From positions 1 through 60,387 of IMG/VR virus record IMGVR_UViG_3300050014_001170: a stretch of 60,387 nt of DNA. The stretch is one strand, 5' to 3'. A program made the position numbers and the translations under genes. The DNA comes from a virus. Below, piece by piece: positions 43,449 to 51,333 of this stretch; position 1 is the stretch's first letter; every line of letters starts with the position of its first letter. The notes beneath the pieces are model-generated. The model was not told where the DNA came from. It searched no databases and was given only the letters and a program-made list of their open reading frames with translations.

Positions 43449-44186
43449 ATGGTAATTTATAAAACAGCCAATTTAATAAATGGAAAATATTATATCGGAA
43501 AAGATTCTAAAAATTATCTAAATTACTTAGGCTCCGGAATTGCCATTAAAAAAGCTATAAAAAAATACGGCAAAGAAAATTTTACTAAAGAGATATTATG
43601 TTTTTGTAAATCTTTAGAAGAACTAGCAGATAAGGAAAAAGAATATATCACAACAGAAATTATAAATGATCCGAGTTCATATAATATGATATTAGGAGGA
43701 ATTGGTGGATCTGTTAAAGGTAGAAAAAATATTCTTAAAGGAAAAACATATGAAGAAATTTTTGGAAAAGAAAAAGCAGAGGAACTAAAAAAGATCAGAT
43801 CCACAGCATCAAAGGGTCAAAATAATGGAATGTATGGAAAACACTTAACTGCAGGATCCAAAAATGGAATGTATGGAAAACCTTCTCCAAATAGAAACAA
43901 AGAACTTTCTAAAAAGACAAAAGATAAAATTAAAAATAAATTTATAGATAAAAGTCTTATTGATCGCTTTGGGTTGGAAGAAGCTATTAATATCAAGAAA
44001 AGAATGTCTATTTCTCAGAAAAATAGAGATCGAAAATACTTAGTAGATCAAATAGATAATGAAGGAAAAAAAATTGGAGAATTTAAAACTATTGTGGAAG
44101 CTATAAAAAAACTTAATTTAAGCTCCAAAAAAGCTTATGCTAATTCATATAAAGAATTTAAATTTATAAAAAATGGGACCATTTGA
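43449..44186 (+). CDS. GIY-YIG homing endonuclease (245 aa)
   Basis: N-terminus VIYKTANLINGKYYIGKDS is the GIY-YIG core, followed by the usual YLGSG and acidic residue. Middle part has two GMYGK repeats (NUMOD3-type DNA-binding units). C-terminus is a Lys-rich helix-turn-helix. Lies between the flotillin operon and an unrelated gene, beside the rRNA-like hairpin. The ATG is directly preceded by an AT-rich leader. Confidence 0.85.
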   Translation: MVIYKTANLINGKYYIGKDSKNYLNYLGSGIAIKKAIKKYGKENFTKEILCFCKSLEELADKEKEYITTEIINDPSSYNMILGGIGGSVKGRKNILKGKTYEEIFGKEKAEELKKIRSTASKGQNNGMYGKHLTAGSKNGMYGKPSPNRNKELSKKTKDKIKNKFIDKSLIDRFGLEEAINIKKRMSISQKNRDRKYLVDQIDNEGKKIGEFKTIVEAIKKLNLSSKKAYANSYKEFKFIKNGTI

Positions 44187-44595
44187 ACTGTCTAAGATTA
44201 TTTTTGAATCTCCTGGAGAATATTCAGATTTAACAAAAGGAGATAAAAGATCCAATTTTTTTATTTTGCAGAGAAGATTCGCTATTAATTTTCCTATACA
44301 AGCTCAATTACTTCAACACATAAGAATTAATATGGAAGCTACCATTGATTGGTGGCAACGATATATCAGAAGTAAAAAATATCCGAAAACCCCGTTTTGG
44401 ATGTATATACCAGGGGTGAAAAAAAATCAGGAGAAAGAAGAGAAAAAAACCAAAATTACTTCTGAAATGATTTCTGAATTTTGCAGATTTTATCAAAAGG
44501 ATCCCAAACAAATTAAGGATGCTATAAAATTTTATCCTATGGAAATGCAAAAAGAGATGAATGATTTTCAAAAGATGATAAAAGAATTAAGATGA
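44173..44595 (+). CDS. unrecognised protein, possible clamp-loader accessory (140 aa)
   Basis: Overlaps the end of the homing endonuclease gene. Sequence RSNFFILQRRFAINFPIQAQLLQHIRINMEATIDWWQRYIR reminds me of small subunits of phage clamp loaders, but this is weak. C-terminal part is helical (QKDPKQIKDAIKFYPMEMQKEMNDF). Coupled to the next gene by 4 nt. Confidence 0.4.
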   Translation: MGPFELSKIIFESPGEYSDLTKGDKRSNFFILQRRFAINFPIQAQLLQHIRINMEATIDWWQRYIRSKKYPKTPFWMYIPGVKKNQEKEEKKTKITSEMISEFCRFYQKDPKQIKDAIKFYPMEMQKEMNDFQKMIKELR

Positions 44596-44834
44596 GAGAA
44601 ATAGCTAAAACTAGAATGGTTTTATCAGCTTATGTAAAAGGTGGAATGAAATCCGTAGCTAAATATCTTTCAAATTCGGAATTAGAATTTCAGGAAGGGA
44701 CTTGGGTTTTTAAAGCTAAAAATCTTTTAGAAAATAAATGTCCTTTAAGTTTAGAACAAGAAATTAATTTAATGTTATATAAATTTATTTTAGATGATAA
44801 AATCAAAGAAGAGCCAAGAGGAGAAGATTCTTAA
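44592..44834 (+). CDS. small protein (80 aa)
   Basis: Basic N-terminus, helical (MREIAKTRMVLSAYVKGGMKSVAKYL). Overlaps both neighbours. Unknown function. Confidence 0.5.
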   Translation: MREIAKTRMVLSAYVKGGMKSVAKYLSNSELEFQEGTWVFKAKNLLENKCPLSLEQEINLMLYKFILDDKIKEEPRGEDS

Positions 44835-45309
44835 TTATACTTTAAGCAATCTAGAAATAAATGAGATTTGCCCGAATTTTATAGATGGAGTAATTATTTC
44901 TATTGAAGAAGGCAAAAGAAGATTGGATCTTCCTTCTTCTATGTCTTCAGATTTTTTTAGAAAATGGCTTGATGGAAGAGGAGGAGTTTTTTCTAAAGAC
45001 ATTGCTCATTTTCTAAAAGGAAAATCTCCTGCTAAATATATTCTTATGGAAGGAGAAGGAGAAAAAACAATTCTTCGATTAATAGAAGACGAAGAATTTT
45101 TAGATTTTGAAACTAAAAAATTAGTGGATGGCAAAGTAAAGGATAAAGCCTATATGAATCTTAGAAATATTAAAGAAGGGGAATCACTCACCACTTCTTC
45201 AAGATATATAGTAGAAATTCCAGAAATTATCGAAATAGAACTTCTAGATATACCTCATCAAGATGGTGAGGACAGTTTAGCCCAATCAGTACCACTGTTT
45301 TCAGACTAA
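44794..45309 (+). CDS. unrecognised protein (171 aa)
   Basis: Starts within the previous gene (41-nt overlap); no later ATG fits well. Soluble, charged; MEGEGEKTILRLIEDEEFLDFE and a C-terminal Glu/Ile-rich strand (EIPEIIEIELLDIP). Unknown function. Confidence 0.5.
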   Translation: MIKSKKSQEEKILNYTLSNLEINEICPNFIDGVIISIEEGKRRLDLPSSMSSDFFRKWLDGRGGVFSKDIAHFLKGKSPAKYILMEGEGEKTILRLIEDEEFLDFETKKLVDGKVKDKAYMNLRNIKEGESLTTSSRYIVEIPEIIEIELLDIPHQDGEDSLAQSVPLFSD

Positions 45310-45396
45310 ACTTTAATTCCAATTAAAATAAATATTAACCCTTTAATGATAGGAAAGCTTTTGGTTATAAAAAGGGTTTTATGTTAAACTAAAACG

Positions 45397-46209
45397 ATGA
45401 TTATGAAACAATTAAAGAAACAAATTTACGAAAAGATTGAGACTACATCAATACCTCCTACGAATTTGCTTACTTTGAATAAATTTTCTCTAATAAAAAA
45501 ACTAGCAAAAGGACTATTGACATTAATCTTCTTAGCAATTTTAGGCCTGTTCACAACTGCTTTAATGGAAATTCCTACTAAAGCAAATACAAATGGGAAT
45601 AATCCAACTATAGAAAATATAAATTCACTTTATATTTCGAAAGTTAGAAATTACTCAGAAGAAAAACTAATTAAAGAGGTGGATATTTATTTAAAATCCA
45701 TCGCTCCTAAAGAAAAATTGAATCCAAAATTACTGGTCAAATTATGCGAGAAATATGAAATAGATTTATCCCTAGTTATTGCTCAAGGTATATTGGAATC
45801 TCAATTAGGGACAAAGGGTTTAGCGGTACAAACAAACTCTGTTTGGAATGTGGGATCTTTTGATAATGGGATGATTCATTATACTTATTCCAATCCCAAT
45901 GAATCAATAGAACCATATCTTAAATTAGTAAAAGAAAAATATCTAATTAAGATAACTGCTCGGGGGGATACTATTCATCGAGAAATAAGAAACTTAATAG
46001 CGGATAGGGGATTTATAAATCATGAAGGAAAAAGATATGCTACAAGTCCCTCTTATGAAAATAATCTTAGATATTGGATTCTTAGGGTTCAAATGGATTC
46101 TAAAATAAAATTATATCAGGATATTAAAATTCTTCCTGATGAAGATATATTAGGATTTTTTATTCCTCAAGGAGAACCAGGAGACAGTTTATTTCTGGCA
46201 AAATTATAA
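45397..46209 (+). CDS. membrane-anchored glucosaminidase (270 aa)
   Basis: A cytoplasmic N-terminus is followed by a membrane segment (LLTLIFLAILGLFTTALM, residues 38-57), then the mannosyl-glycoprotein endo-beta-N-acetylglucosaminidase (flgJ-type) core: LVIAQGILESQLGTKGLAVQTNSVWNVGSF, with catalytic Glu in ILESQLG. Probably cuts peptidoglycan at lysis or entry. Followed by a strong terminator. Confidence 0.85.
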   Translation: MIMKQLKKQIYEKIETTSIPPTNLLTLNKFSLIKKLAKGLLTLIFLAILGLFTTALMEIPTKANTNGNNPTIENINSLYISKVRNYSEEKLIKEVDIYLKSIAPKEKLNPKLLVKLCEKYEIDLSLVIAQGILESQLGTKGLAVQTNSVWNVGSFDNGMIHYTYSNPNESIEPYLKLVKEKYLIKITARGDTIHREIRNLIADRGFINHEGKRYATSPSYENNLRYWILRVQMDSKIKLYQDIKILPDEDILGFFIPQGEPGDSLFLAKL

Positions 46210-46230
46210 TTATTTTTGATGTAGTCTAAA

Positions 46231-46255
46231 AAAACCCCAATCGGGGTTTTTTTTT
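46231..46255 (+). terminator. strong rho-independent terminator
   Basis: AAAACCCC and GGGGTTTT form a stem with AATC loop, followed by nine T, after the glucosaminidase gene. Confidence 0.9.
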
Positions 46256-46284
46256 ATGAATAAATAGATAAATATTTTTTTATT

Positions 46285-47088
46285 ATGCTAATGACTAATT
46301 ATCAATTTACATTAAAAAGAAGTCCTATTGATCTTAGAGATTTAATGTTATGCTCTGTTTATTCAGCTGACATAAAACTTCCAACAACCTATGATCTTCG
46401 CCCAGAAATGCCTCCTATTAGGGATCAAGGAAATCAGGGTTCCTGTTCTGCTCAAACAGCTTCTGAAATGAAAGAATGGCAAGAAAGAGCCAATATGGGA
46501 TATGAAAAATATATGTCTCCTCAATTTATTTATAATTTGAGAGAAAATTATGAGGAAGAGGGAATGACCCCAAGGGATACAATGAAAATTCTTAATAAAA
46601 TTGGAGTTGTTTATGAAAAAAATTATACATATGGAAAAATAGAACGACTTGATCCCAGCAGTATGAGCCTTGAACTTTTAAATGAAGCTGCTAGGTATAT
46701 AATTTCAGGATATGCAAGAATTAATTCGGTTGAGGGATTAAAAAAAGCTTTATTTACTAATGGTCCTTGCTATATGGCATTTCCAGTTTATAATCCTGAA
46801 AAATGGGAATTCTGGAAACCTGATTATGCAGGGCAGAAAGCATTAGGAGGACATGCAGTTTCTGCTGTTGGTTGGTTGAAAAATAGTTTTATTATTCGTA
46901 ATCACTGGACTGATCAATGGGCAGATAATGGATATACCTATCTTAAATTTACCGATTGGGGTATGCAATGGGAAGCTTGGACAACTATTGATGCAGATTC
47001 TCTAGAAAATTTTAATAGAAAAGCAGTTGCAACCTATGATTTACCAGGATTTTTTGCTAAACTTTTTTATAAAAATTTACATAAATAA
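46285..47088 (+). CDS. papain-like (C1A) cysteine peptidase (267 aa)
   Basis: DLRPEMPPIRDQGNQGSCSAQTASEM contains the catalytic Cys (C54, after DQGxQGSC). GGHAVSAVGW carries the catalytic His and FIIRNHWTDQW the Asn, where the usual NSWG reads NHWT. No signal peptide, so cytoplasmic or virion-associated. Paralogue of the protein at 57978, sharing the KEWQE and SPQFIYN segments. Confidence 0.82.
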   Translation: MLMTNYQFTLKRSPIDLRDLMLCSVYSADIKLPTTYDLRPEMPPIRDQGNQGSCSAQTASEMKEWQERANMGYEKYMSPQFIYNLRENYEEEGMTPRDTMKILNKIGVVYEKNYTYGKIERLDPSSMSLELLNEAARYIISGYARINSVEGLKKALFTNGPCYMAFPVYNPEKWEFWKPDYAGQKALGGHAVSAVGWLKNSFIIRNHWTDQWADNGYTYLKFTDWGMQWEAWTTIDADSLENFNRKAVATYDLPGFFAKLFYKNLHK

Positions 47089-47112
47089 TTTTTTTATTTA
47101 GGGATTTTTTAG

Positions 47113-47120
47113 TATATTTA
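47113..47120 (+). promoter_or_regulatory. promoter box TATATTTA
   Basis: Near-consensus TAnnTTTG box after a long T run, 19 nt before the ATG at 47139. Confidence 0.5.
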
Positions 47121-47138
47121 TTCTATAAAGTTTAGAAT

Positions 47139-47402
47139 ATGAATAAATCATACATTGTCAAATATGAAGTACATTGCAAACTTCAAAATTTCTTTAACAA
47201 AGAAATAGTTATTAAAAATTGCATATCTGAAATGCATGCAAAAGCAAAATTGGATGATTTTTGCAAAAAGAAACATGGCATAGAATATCAATGTATTATT
47301 GTTCTTTCATGCAAAGAAAAATATGATTTGTGTGGGGTAGAAGATATTTTTGGTAAGGGATTTGCGGATATATTTGGAAAAAAATATGGGGGAAAGAAAT
47401 AA
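47139..47402 (+). CDS. small Lys/Cys-rich protein (87 aa)
   Basis: Lys-rich, Cys at several positions (EVHCKLQNFFNKEIVIKNCISEMHAKAK); C-terminus Gly/Lys-rich (FGKGFADIFGKKYGGKK). Unknown function. Stop overlaps the next ATG. Confidence 0.5.
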   Translation: MNKSYIVKYEVHCKLQNFFNKEIVIKNCISEMHAKAKLDDFCKKKHGIEYQCIIVLSCKEKYDLCGVEDIFGKGFADIFGKKYGGKK

Positions 47403-47701
47403 TGGCACATGTATTTTTTCAGGAATTTGGAATAAATCCGGGGATAGATGAAAATCAAATCTCTCCAGGTCAAGCGAAATATTTAAAAAATTGTTTAGTT
47501 TTGGAAATAGCTAATAATTGGCCTTTTGTTCGATGGATGATGGATAGATTTCGCAACGAAGAGCTTAAGCAGGTGGATCCGCTTGAGGAGGCTTGGTTTA
47601 ATTTTATTTTTTCCAACCATATTGATATTGAAAAATATGAAAAGAATTCTGATCAATTTATTAATGAATATCTAGAAAAAACAAATGTTAGTTCCGATTA
47701 A
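47402..47701 (+). CDS. unrecognised protein (99 aa)
   Basis: Helical protein (SPGQAKYLKNCLVLEIANNWPFVRWMMDRFR). Coupled to neighbours by short overlaps. Unknown. Confidence 0.55.
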   Translation: MAHVFFQEFGINPGIDENQISPGQAKYLKNCLVLEIANNWPFVRWMMDRFRNEELKQVDPLEEAWFNFIFSNHIDIEKYEKNSDQFINEYLEKTNVSSD

Positions 47702-47879
47702 AAAAGTATTTAGCATTATTGATTCATGTAAAACTACAGATCAATTAGAAGGATGCAAAAGATTAGCTTTATCTTATACCAAACTTATAGCTTCAAAAGG
47801 AGTAATAAATTCAGAATTAGTGGGAAAAATATTACAGATAATAATAAATGAAAAGCAAGAAAAATTAACAAAACTTTAA
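47685..47879 (+). CDS. small helical protein (64 aa)
   Basis: Overlaps the previous gene by 17 nt and its 3' end overlaps the next promoter boxes. Helical. Unknown function. Confidence 0.45.
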   Translation: MLVPIKKVFSIIDSCKTTDQLEGCKRLALSYTKLIASKGVINSELVGKILQIIINEKQEKLTKL

Positions 47880-47919
47880 CAAAAAGAAATTTATTATCTT
47901 AAATTTTTTTGTATATTTG
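47866..47919 (+). promoter_or_regulatory. TTAAC-doublet promoter
   Basis: AAC of the boxes at 47867-47869 and 47878-47880, 11 nt apart; 32 nt to TATATTTG at 47912-47919. Confidence 0.7.
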
Positions 47920-47967
47920 ATCTATAATATATAAATAACTAAAAATTAACTAAAAAAATTAAACTGA

Positions 47968-48270
47968 ATGAAAAAATTTGTATTTTGTATTTTGACAATA
48001 TTATTGTCATTAACATTTGTTCCCATTCAAGCAAGTGCTAGTCCTGCAAAACCAGCTACTGCTTTAACCACTGAAAAAACGGCTGAAATTAAAGCTATGG
48101 AATTGAGAATAGCTGAAATTAAAGCTATGGATAAAACAAAATTGAAAGCATCTGAAAAGAAAGATCTAAGAAAGGAAGCTAAGGTAATGAAAGAAAAAGT
48201 TCGAAGAGATTACACTTATGAATATAGTGCATTACTTCTTTTACTTCTTCTTTTGATTATTTGTTTATAA
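47968..48270 (+). CDS. small secreted/anchored Bacteroidetes-type protein (100 aa)
   Basis: Signal peptide (KKFVFCILTILLSLTFVPIQASA), then a charged helix containing RIAEIKAMDKTKLKASEKKDLRKE, and a C-terminal membrane segment of Leu/Ile. The KAMDK...EKK(D/E)LRKE pattern followed by a short hydrophobic end is a common small-protein family in Bacteroidetes chromosomes. Probably acquired from the host. Terminated by the hairpin at 48323. Confidence 0.7.
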   Translation: MKKFVFCILTILLSLTFVPIQASASPAKPATALTTEKTAEIKAMELRIAEIKAMDKTKLKASEKKDLRKEAKVMKEKVRRDYTYEYSALLLLLLLLIICL

Positions 48271-48322
48271 TATTTGTTGGGATTTTCGGAATTAGCGAGT
48301 AACCTCAGTAATTAAAATGTAT

Positions 48323-48354
48323 GGGTGATGTTTTAAACATCACCCTTTATTTTT
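48323..48354 (+). terminator. rho-independent terminator
   Basis: GGGTGATGTTT pairs with AAACATCACCC over 11 bp, followed by a T-rich tail. Confidence 0.85.
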
Positions 48355-48430
48355 AAAACTTTAACGCTAAGTATCAAAACTTTTTGAATTATTGTGAGTA
48401 TATACTTTATAAATTTGATATAAATTAGAT

Positions 48431-48539
48431 GAGAAATTTTCTATCATATTGTCCGACTCTAAATTTAACCTTAACACAGGAGCAACTCCCATTGTGCGGA
48501 GTTTCCGAGAGGGTATGTCGATAATAATAGAAAGTTCTC
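48431..48539 (+). ncRNA. candidate structured RNA with long closing helix
   Basis: No gene fits between the terminator at 48323 and the promoter at 48597. GAGAA...TTTTCTAT...CGAC (48431-48457) pairs with GTCG...ATAG...TTCTC (48517-48539) in a long closing helix. Inside are GGAG/CTCC and CGGA/TCCG hairpins around a purine-rich centre. A TAAATTTG box at 48410-48417 could start it and the terminator at 48566 could end it. No known RNA family recognised. Confidence 0.5.
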
Positions 48540-48565
48540 ATATTAGATAACTTCTTATAATTTCA

Positions 48566-48595
48566 CCCTCCTCGGACAACCAAGGAGGGTTTTTT
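48566..48595 (+). terminator. rho-independent terminator
   Basis: CCCTCCT and AGGAGGG stem with a 10-nt loop, then six T. Confidence 0.85.
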
Positions 48596-48596
48596 A

Positions 48597-48654
48597 TTTT
48601 AACGAATTTTTAACGAAATAAGTTTTTGTTCTTTGAGATTTTTTAGTATGTTTG
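48597..48654 (+). promoter_or_regulatory. TTAAC-doublet promoter
   Basis: TTTTAACGA boxes with AAC at 48601-48603 and 48612-48614 (11 nt); 33 nt to TATGTTTG at 48647-48654. Confidence 0.75.
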
Positions 48655-48678
48655 CCATATAAATAAAATAAGGATTTA

Positions 48679-48861
48679 ATGGCAAAAAAAGATCATACAT
48701 TGTTAGAAGAAGTTGAACTAGTTGATCAGGCTCTTCGTGAAGCAGCTCCTTATGATTTGCAGTCAGAGGTAATAGCTTCAGCAATACAAGCAATTAGAGA
48801 AAATCCCGAATTGGATTTATCAACTGCTTTACAATATGGTCTTCAGGATTGGGATGTTTGA
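48679..48861 (+). CDS. small acidic protein (60 aa)
   Basis: Acidic, helical (MAKKDHTLLEEVELVDQALREAAPYDLQSEV ... ALQYGLQDWDV). Strong boxed promoter before and terminator after, so a monocistronic unit. Unknown function. Confidence 0.6.
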   Translation: MAKKDHTLLEEVELVDQALREAAPYDLQSEVIASAIQAIRENPELDLSTALQYGLQDWDV

Positions 48862-48882
48862 TGTTTGATATGTTATGTAATC

Positions 48883-48918
48883 AAAAGTCCCGGGTCCTTA
48901 AAAAATTCGGGACTTTTT
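48883..48918 (+). terminator. rho-independent terminator before the tRNA array
   Basis: AAAAGTCCCG pairs with CGGGACTTTTT, ending in a T run. Confidence 0.85.
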
Positions 48919-48952
48919 ATGTCCCAGCGATCTTTGACATATTGGTTTTATT

Positions 48953-49024
48953 GGCGCTGATGCTCAATGGATGGGTACCGGTCTGCAAAACCGGATTAGA
49001 TGGGTTCGATTCCCACCGGCGCCT
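48953..49024 (+). tRNA. tRNA-Cys(GCA)
   Basis: Acceptor GGCGCTG pairs with CGGCGCC, anticodon stem CCGGT/ACCGG with loop CTGCAAA, T arm GTTCGATT. First tRNA of the array. Confidence 0.9.
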
Positions 49025-49026
49025 CT

Positions 49027-49096
49027 AGGTTGTAGTAAGATAATGGGTTACTTCGCTTTGGTTGCAAAATTACACCCTGTTCAAATTTCTCAACTT
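49027..49096 (+). ncRNA. GTAG/TTACTTCG element, copy a
   Basis: Outer helix AGGTTG/CAACTT, inner helix GGGT/ACCC, conserved GTAGTAAG upstream of the inner helix, TTACTTCG just after it, and TTCAAATTTCTCA after the 3' inner strand. Same layout as copies b and e with different helix sequences. Family unknown. Confidence 0.6.
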
Positions 49097-49141
49097 AACT
49101 ATTAAAGGTAAGTAACGATGCTAAGGGAACCTTCAAATAAT

Positions 49142-49181
49142 GTAGGATAAAAGTTAAAACCAGTATAGATCTGGATCCTAC
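49142..49181 (+). ncRNA. small hairpin with 7-bp closing helix
   Basis: GTAGGAT pairs perfectly with ATCCTAC and encloses CCAG-TATAGAT-CTGG, a 4-bp stem with a 7-nt loop. Noncoding; unassigned. Confidence 0.4.
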
Positions 49182-49188
49182 AAAAATT

Positions 49189-49268
49189 AAGCTGTAGTGA
49201 GTAAAGAGGTTACTTCGTGAGATTCCAAAACATCTAATAAAAGACACCTCTTTCAAATTTCTCAGTTT
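49189..49268 (+). ncRNA. GTAG/TTACTTCG element, copy b
   Basis: Outer helix AAGCTG/CAGTTT, inner helix AAAGAGGT/ACCTCTTT (8 bp), conserved GTAGTGAG, TTACTTCG and TTTCAAATTTCTCA in the same positions as copy a. Confidence 0.65.
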
Positions 49269-49272
49269 TAAT

Positions 49273-49346
49273 GCCGATGTAGCTCAGTTGGTCAGAGCAG
49301 CGCACTTGTAATGCGCAGGTCGGGGGTTCGAATCCCTTCATCGGCT
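49273..49346 (+). tRNA. tRNA-Thr(TGT)
   Basis: Acceptor GCCGATG/CATCGGC, anticodon stem GCGCA/TGCGC with loop CTTGTAA, canonical D and T arms. Confidence 0.95.
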
Positions 49347-49495
49347 CAAAGTACATGAATTCCTTAAGTGGGGTTTTGGAGAAAAGTAATTACGTAATAT
49401 CTTCTCTCGGGTATATTGGCAGCTTGCGATAGCATCGCATTGAAAGAAAATGCAACTGTAGCCACGATCAGTTTTTCAACATGTATTTTAAAAAT
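49347..49495 (+). other. 149-nt gap with hairpins
   Basis: No gene. Contains GAGAA/TTCTC, TGCGAT-AGC-ATCGCA and ACTG/CAGT hairpins. Possibly processed spacer RNA; nothing identified. Confidence 0.35.
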
Positions 49496-49569
49496 TGCCC
49501 TATGGTGTAATAGGTTAACATACCGCACTTTGGATGCAGTGAGTGTAGGTTCGAACCCTACTGGGGCAA
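49496..49569 (+). tRNA. tRNA-Gln(TTG)
   Basis: Acceptor TGCCCTA/TGGGGCA, anticodon loop CTTTGGA, T arm with TTCGAAC. Confidence 0.9.
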
Positions 49570-49579
49570 CGAAATGTTC

Positions 49580-49618
49580 CTATATCGTCAAAGGTTAGCT
49601 ACCGGCGATAGAATATAG
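49580..49618 (+). ncRNA. hairpin in tRNA spacer
   Basis: CTATATCG pairs with CGATA(GAA)TATAG around GGT-TAGCT-ACC. A further CTCGAG pair at 49670/49680 forms another hairpin before the next tRNA. Unassigned. Confidence 0.35.
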
Positions 49619-49689
49619 AGAGCGATAGATAGGTCCGGACTTAATTCTATCTTACCTTACTCGAGGTGGTAAAAGTACTCTCGAGACTT

Positions 49690-49762
49690 CGGGGTGTGGC
49701 CTAATTGGCAAGGTACTACATTTGGGATGTAGGGAGTGTGGGTTCGAGTCCCGCCACCCCGA
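49690..49762 (+). tRNA. tRNA-Pro(TGG)
   Basis: Acceptor CGGGGTG/CACCCCG, anticodon stem CTACA/TGTAG with loop TTTGGGA (G37 as in true tRNA-Pro). Confidence 0.9.
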
Positions 49763-49770
49763 CTAAAATT

Positions 49771-49927
49771 GAGGTATCTACCCTTGTGAAGAAAGGGGCC
49801 TGGCGGTCAACCCAGGTGCGGATTATTCTGATAAGGAAAAAATAGTATATCGGAAATCTATCTATAAGTGTACATAAAAATAGAAAGTAAGATATATGAA
49901 AATAGGGTTCAAATCCCCCATACCTCA
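49771..49927 (+). ncRNA. tRNA-like RNA with long insertion
   Basis: GAGGTAT at 49771 pairs perfectly with ATACCTC at 49920, and arms resembling a D stem (CCCTT/AAGGG), an anticodon stem (CCTGG/CCAGG) and a T loop (GGG-TTCAAAT-CCC) occur in order. The anticodon loop has 8 nt (CGGTCAAC) and about 85 nt are inserted before the T arm. Either a tRNA gene with an insertion or a decayed tRNA. Confidence 0.45.
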
Positions 49928-49945
49928 CTAATTTAAATTAATAAA

Positions 49946-50254
49946 ATGGGAAAAGAGGAAATTAAAAAAGAATTTATTGAATGCGAATGTGGCACTCATC
50001 TATTACAAATTATTCATAATGCTGAGTATTTTGATGATATAGAAACAAATAAACAAAGAATTCGTCAAGAATTTTGGTTAGCAATGTTTAATTACGGAAA
50101 TCAAAAACCAAGTTTTTGGCAAAGAATAAGAATTATTTGGAATTATCTCAAAACTGGAAAAATGCATGAGGATCAAATGATTCTTACTACAGAAGAAGCT
50201 CAGAAACTTGCAATTTTTATAAATAATAATATTATTGAAACAGAAAAAGATTGA
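49946..50254 (+). CDS. unrecognised protein inside the tRNA array (102 aa)
   Basis: Soluble protein with CECGTHLLQIIHNAEYF near the start and a helical end; beta-alpha. It resembles accessory proteins of unknown role. Not a homing endonuclease by motif, although it lies among tRNAs. Confidence 0.55.
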   Translation: MGKEEIKKEFIECECGTHLLQIIHNAEYFDDIETNKQRIRQEFWLAMFNYGNQKPSFWQRIRIIWNYLKTGKMHEDQMILTTEEAQKLAIFINNNIIETEKD

Positions 50255-50370
50255 ATGTATATTAAAGCGAAGCCTGGAATACACGGATCTGCAGAATCCT
50301 AATAGCTTGGGGGATACGAATTGCTAAATGACCAGTATTATATATGTTCCCTAATATGCATTTTTTAAAT

Positions 50371-50441
50371 TGTCCTCTCGAATAATGGTAGTTCACATGT
50401 CTCTGGAACATGGAGTTTGGGTTCGAATCCCGCGAGGACAA
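50371..50441 (+). tRNA. tRNA-Gln(CTG)
   Basis: Acceptor TGTCCTC/GAGGACA, anticodon stem CATGT/ACATG with loop CTCTGGA, T arm GGGTTCGAATCCC. Confidence 0.9.
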
Positions 50442-50489
50442 CCACGGATTTTTGAGTATCGAACATGAATATATAAATAAAATATATTC

Positions 50490-51098
50490 ATGACTAAAAA
50501 ATTTAATTATTTTTATAGAGTAGAAAATCTCATTAATGGAAAATTTTATTTTGGCGTACATAGTACAAATAATTTGGAAGATAAGTATTTAGGTTCAGGA
50601 AAACGAATATCATATGCTATAAAAAAATACGGTAAAAATAATTTTCAAAAAGAAATTTTAGAAAGCTTTGAGACTTTTAAGAAAGCTTTGGATTATGAAG
50701 AATTTATTGTTTCCGAAGAATTATTAAAAGATCCCAGTTGTTATAATTTGATGAAAGGCGGAAAAGGAGGAAATAACGGTAGAGGAGAAGAATGGTATAA
50801 ACAGCATTGTTCAGAAGCTGGAAAAAATTGTATGAAAGATCCTATTTATAGAGAAATTTTTATAAAAAAACAACGGGAGAATTGGAAAAATATTTCTATT
50901 CATACAGGATTTAAAGATAAAAAACATTCAGAAGAAGCCAAAAAGAATATAGGTAAAGGAAATTCTTTATCTCAAAAAGGAGAAAAAAATTCTCAATTCG
51001 GAACTTGCTGGATAACAAATGGAATTAATAATATGAAAATTCCAAAAGATGAATTAAATCTCTGGCTCCAAGAAAATTGGAAAAGGGGAAGAGTATAA
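50490..51098 (+). CDS. GIY-YIG homing endonuclease (202 aa)
   Basis: YFYRVENLINGKFYFGVHSTNN is the GIY-YIG core; KYLGSGKRISYAIKKYGKNNFQKEIL contains the catalytic Arg/Glu region. A helix-turn tail (HSEEAKKNIGKGNS) follows. It stands between tRNA-Gln(CTG) and the Ser tRNA element, a typical insertion in phage tRNA arrays. Confidence 0.85.
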   Translation: MTKKFNYFYRVENLINGKFYFGVHSTNNLEDKYLGSGKRISYAIKKYGKNNFQKEILESFETFKKALDYEEFIVSEELLKDPSCYNLMKGGKGGNNGRGEEWYKQHCSEAGKNCMKDPIYREIFIKKQRENWKNISIHTGFKDKKHSEEAKKNIGKGNSLSQKGEKNSQFGTCWITNGINNMKIPKDELNLWLQENWKRGRV

Positions 51099-51253
51099 AC
51101 TGTAGTAATGTTAAGAGTTACTTCGATCTGTCTTGAAAACAGGTGTCCGTAAGGACGTGGAGGTTCGAGTCCTTCTACTCTTGGGGAACTTAGGGTATGA
51201 CGAAATTGGTAGACGTGCTTTAGAAAAAACACTCTAAACGACTTTCTCAGTTT
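51097..51253 (+). ncRNA. GTAG/TTACTTCG element, copy c, with embedded tRNA-Ser-like part
   Basis: 5' AAACTG (51097) pairs with 3' CAGTTT (51248); GTAGTAATG, AGAGT and TTACTTCG follow as in copies a, b and e, and ACTCT plus GACTTTCTC precede the 3' strand. The apical part is much longer and contains the tRNA-Ser-like sequence at 51113 and a degraded tRNA-Leu-like sequence. Confidence 0.5.
51113..51183 (+). tRNA. tRNA-Ser(TGA) lacking a D arm
   Basis: Acceptor AAGAGT/ACTCTT (6 bp), anticodon stem CTGT/ACAG with loop CTTGAAA, long variable arm GTCC-GTAA-GGAC and T arm GGAGG-TTCGAGT-CCTTC are all present, but only eight nucleotides (ACTTCGAT) stand where the D arm should be. Confidence 0.6.
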
Positions 51254-51258
51254 AAATT

Positions 51259-51333
51259 CGGGGTACGATCCACATGGTGAGGTTGCCGGCATTGGAAGCC
51301 GGATTATTGGGGGTTCGAGTCCCTCTATCCCGA
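51259..51333 (+). tRNA. tRNA with anticodon TGG (Pro-like)
   Basis: Acceptor CGGGGTA/TATCCCG (one G-U), anticodon stem CCGGC/GCCGG with loop ATTGGAA, T arm GGGGG-TTCGAGT-CCCTC. The D arm is weak and A37 differs from usual tRNA-Pro, so the identity is tentative. Confidence 0.65.

Noticed and set aside
49416-49598. 60-codon frame across the tRNA-Gln gene
   Set aside because: It runs through a tRNA and has no start signal or motif.
49580-49690. Additional tRNA gene
   Set aside because: Hairpins are present but no T arm and no 7-bp acceptor could be paired.
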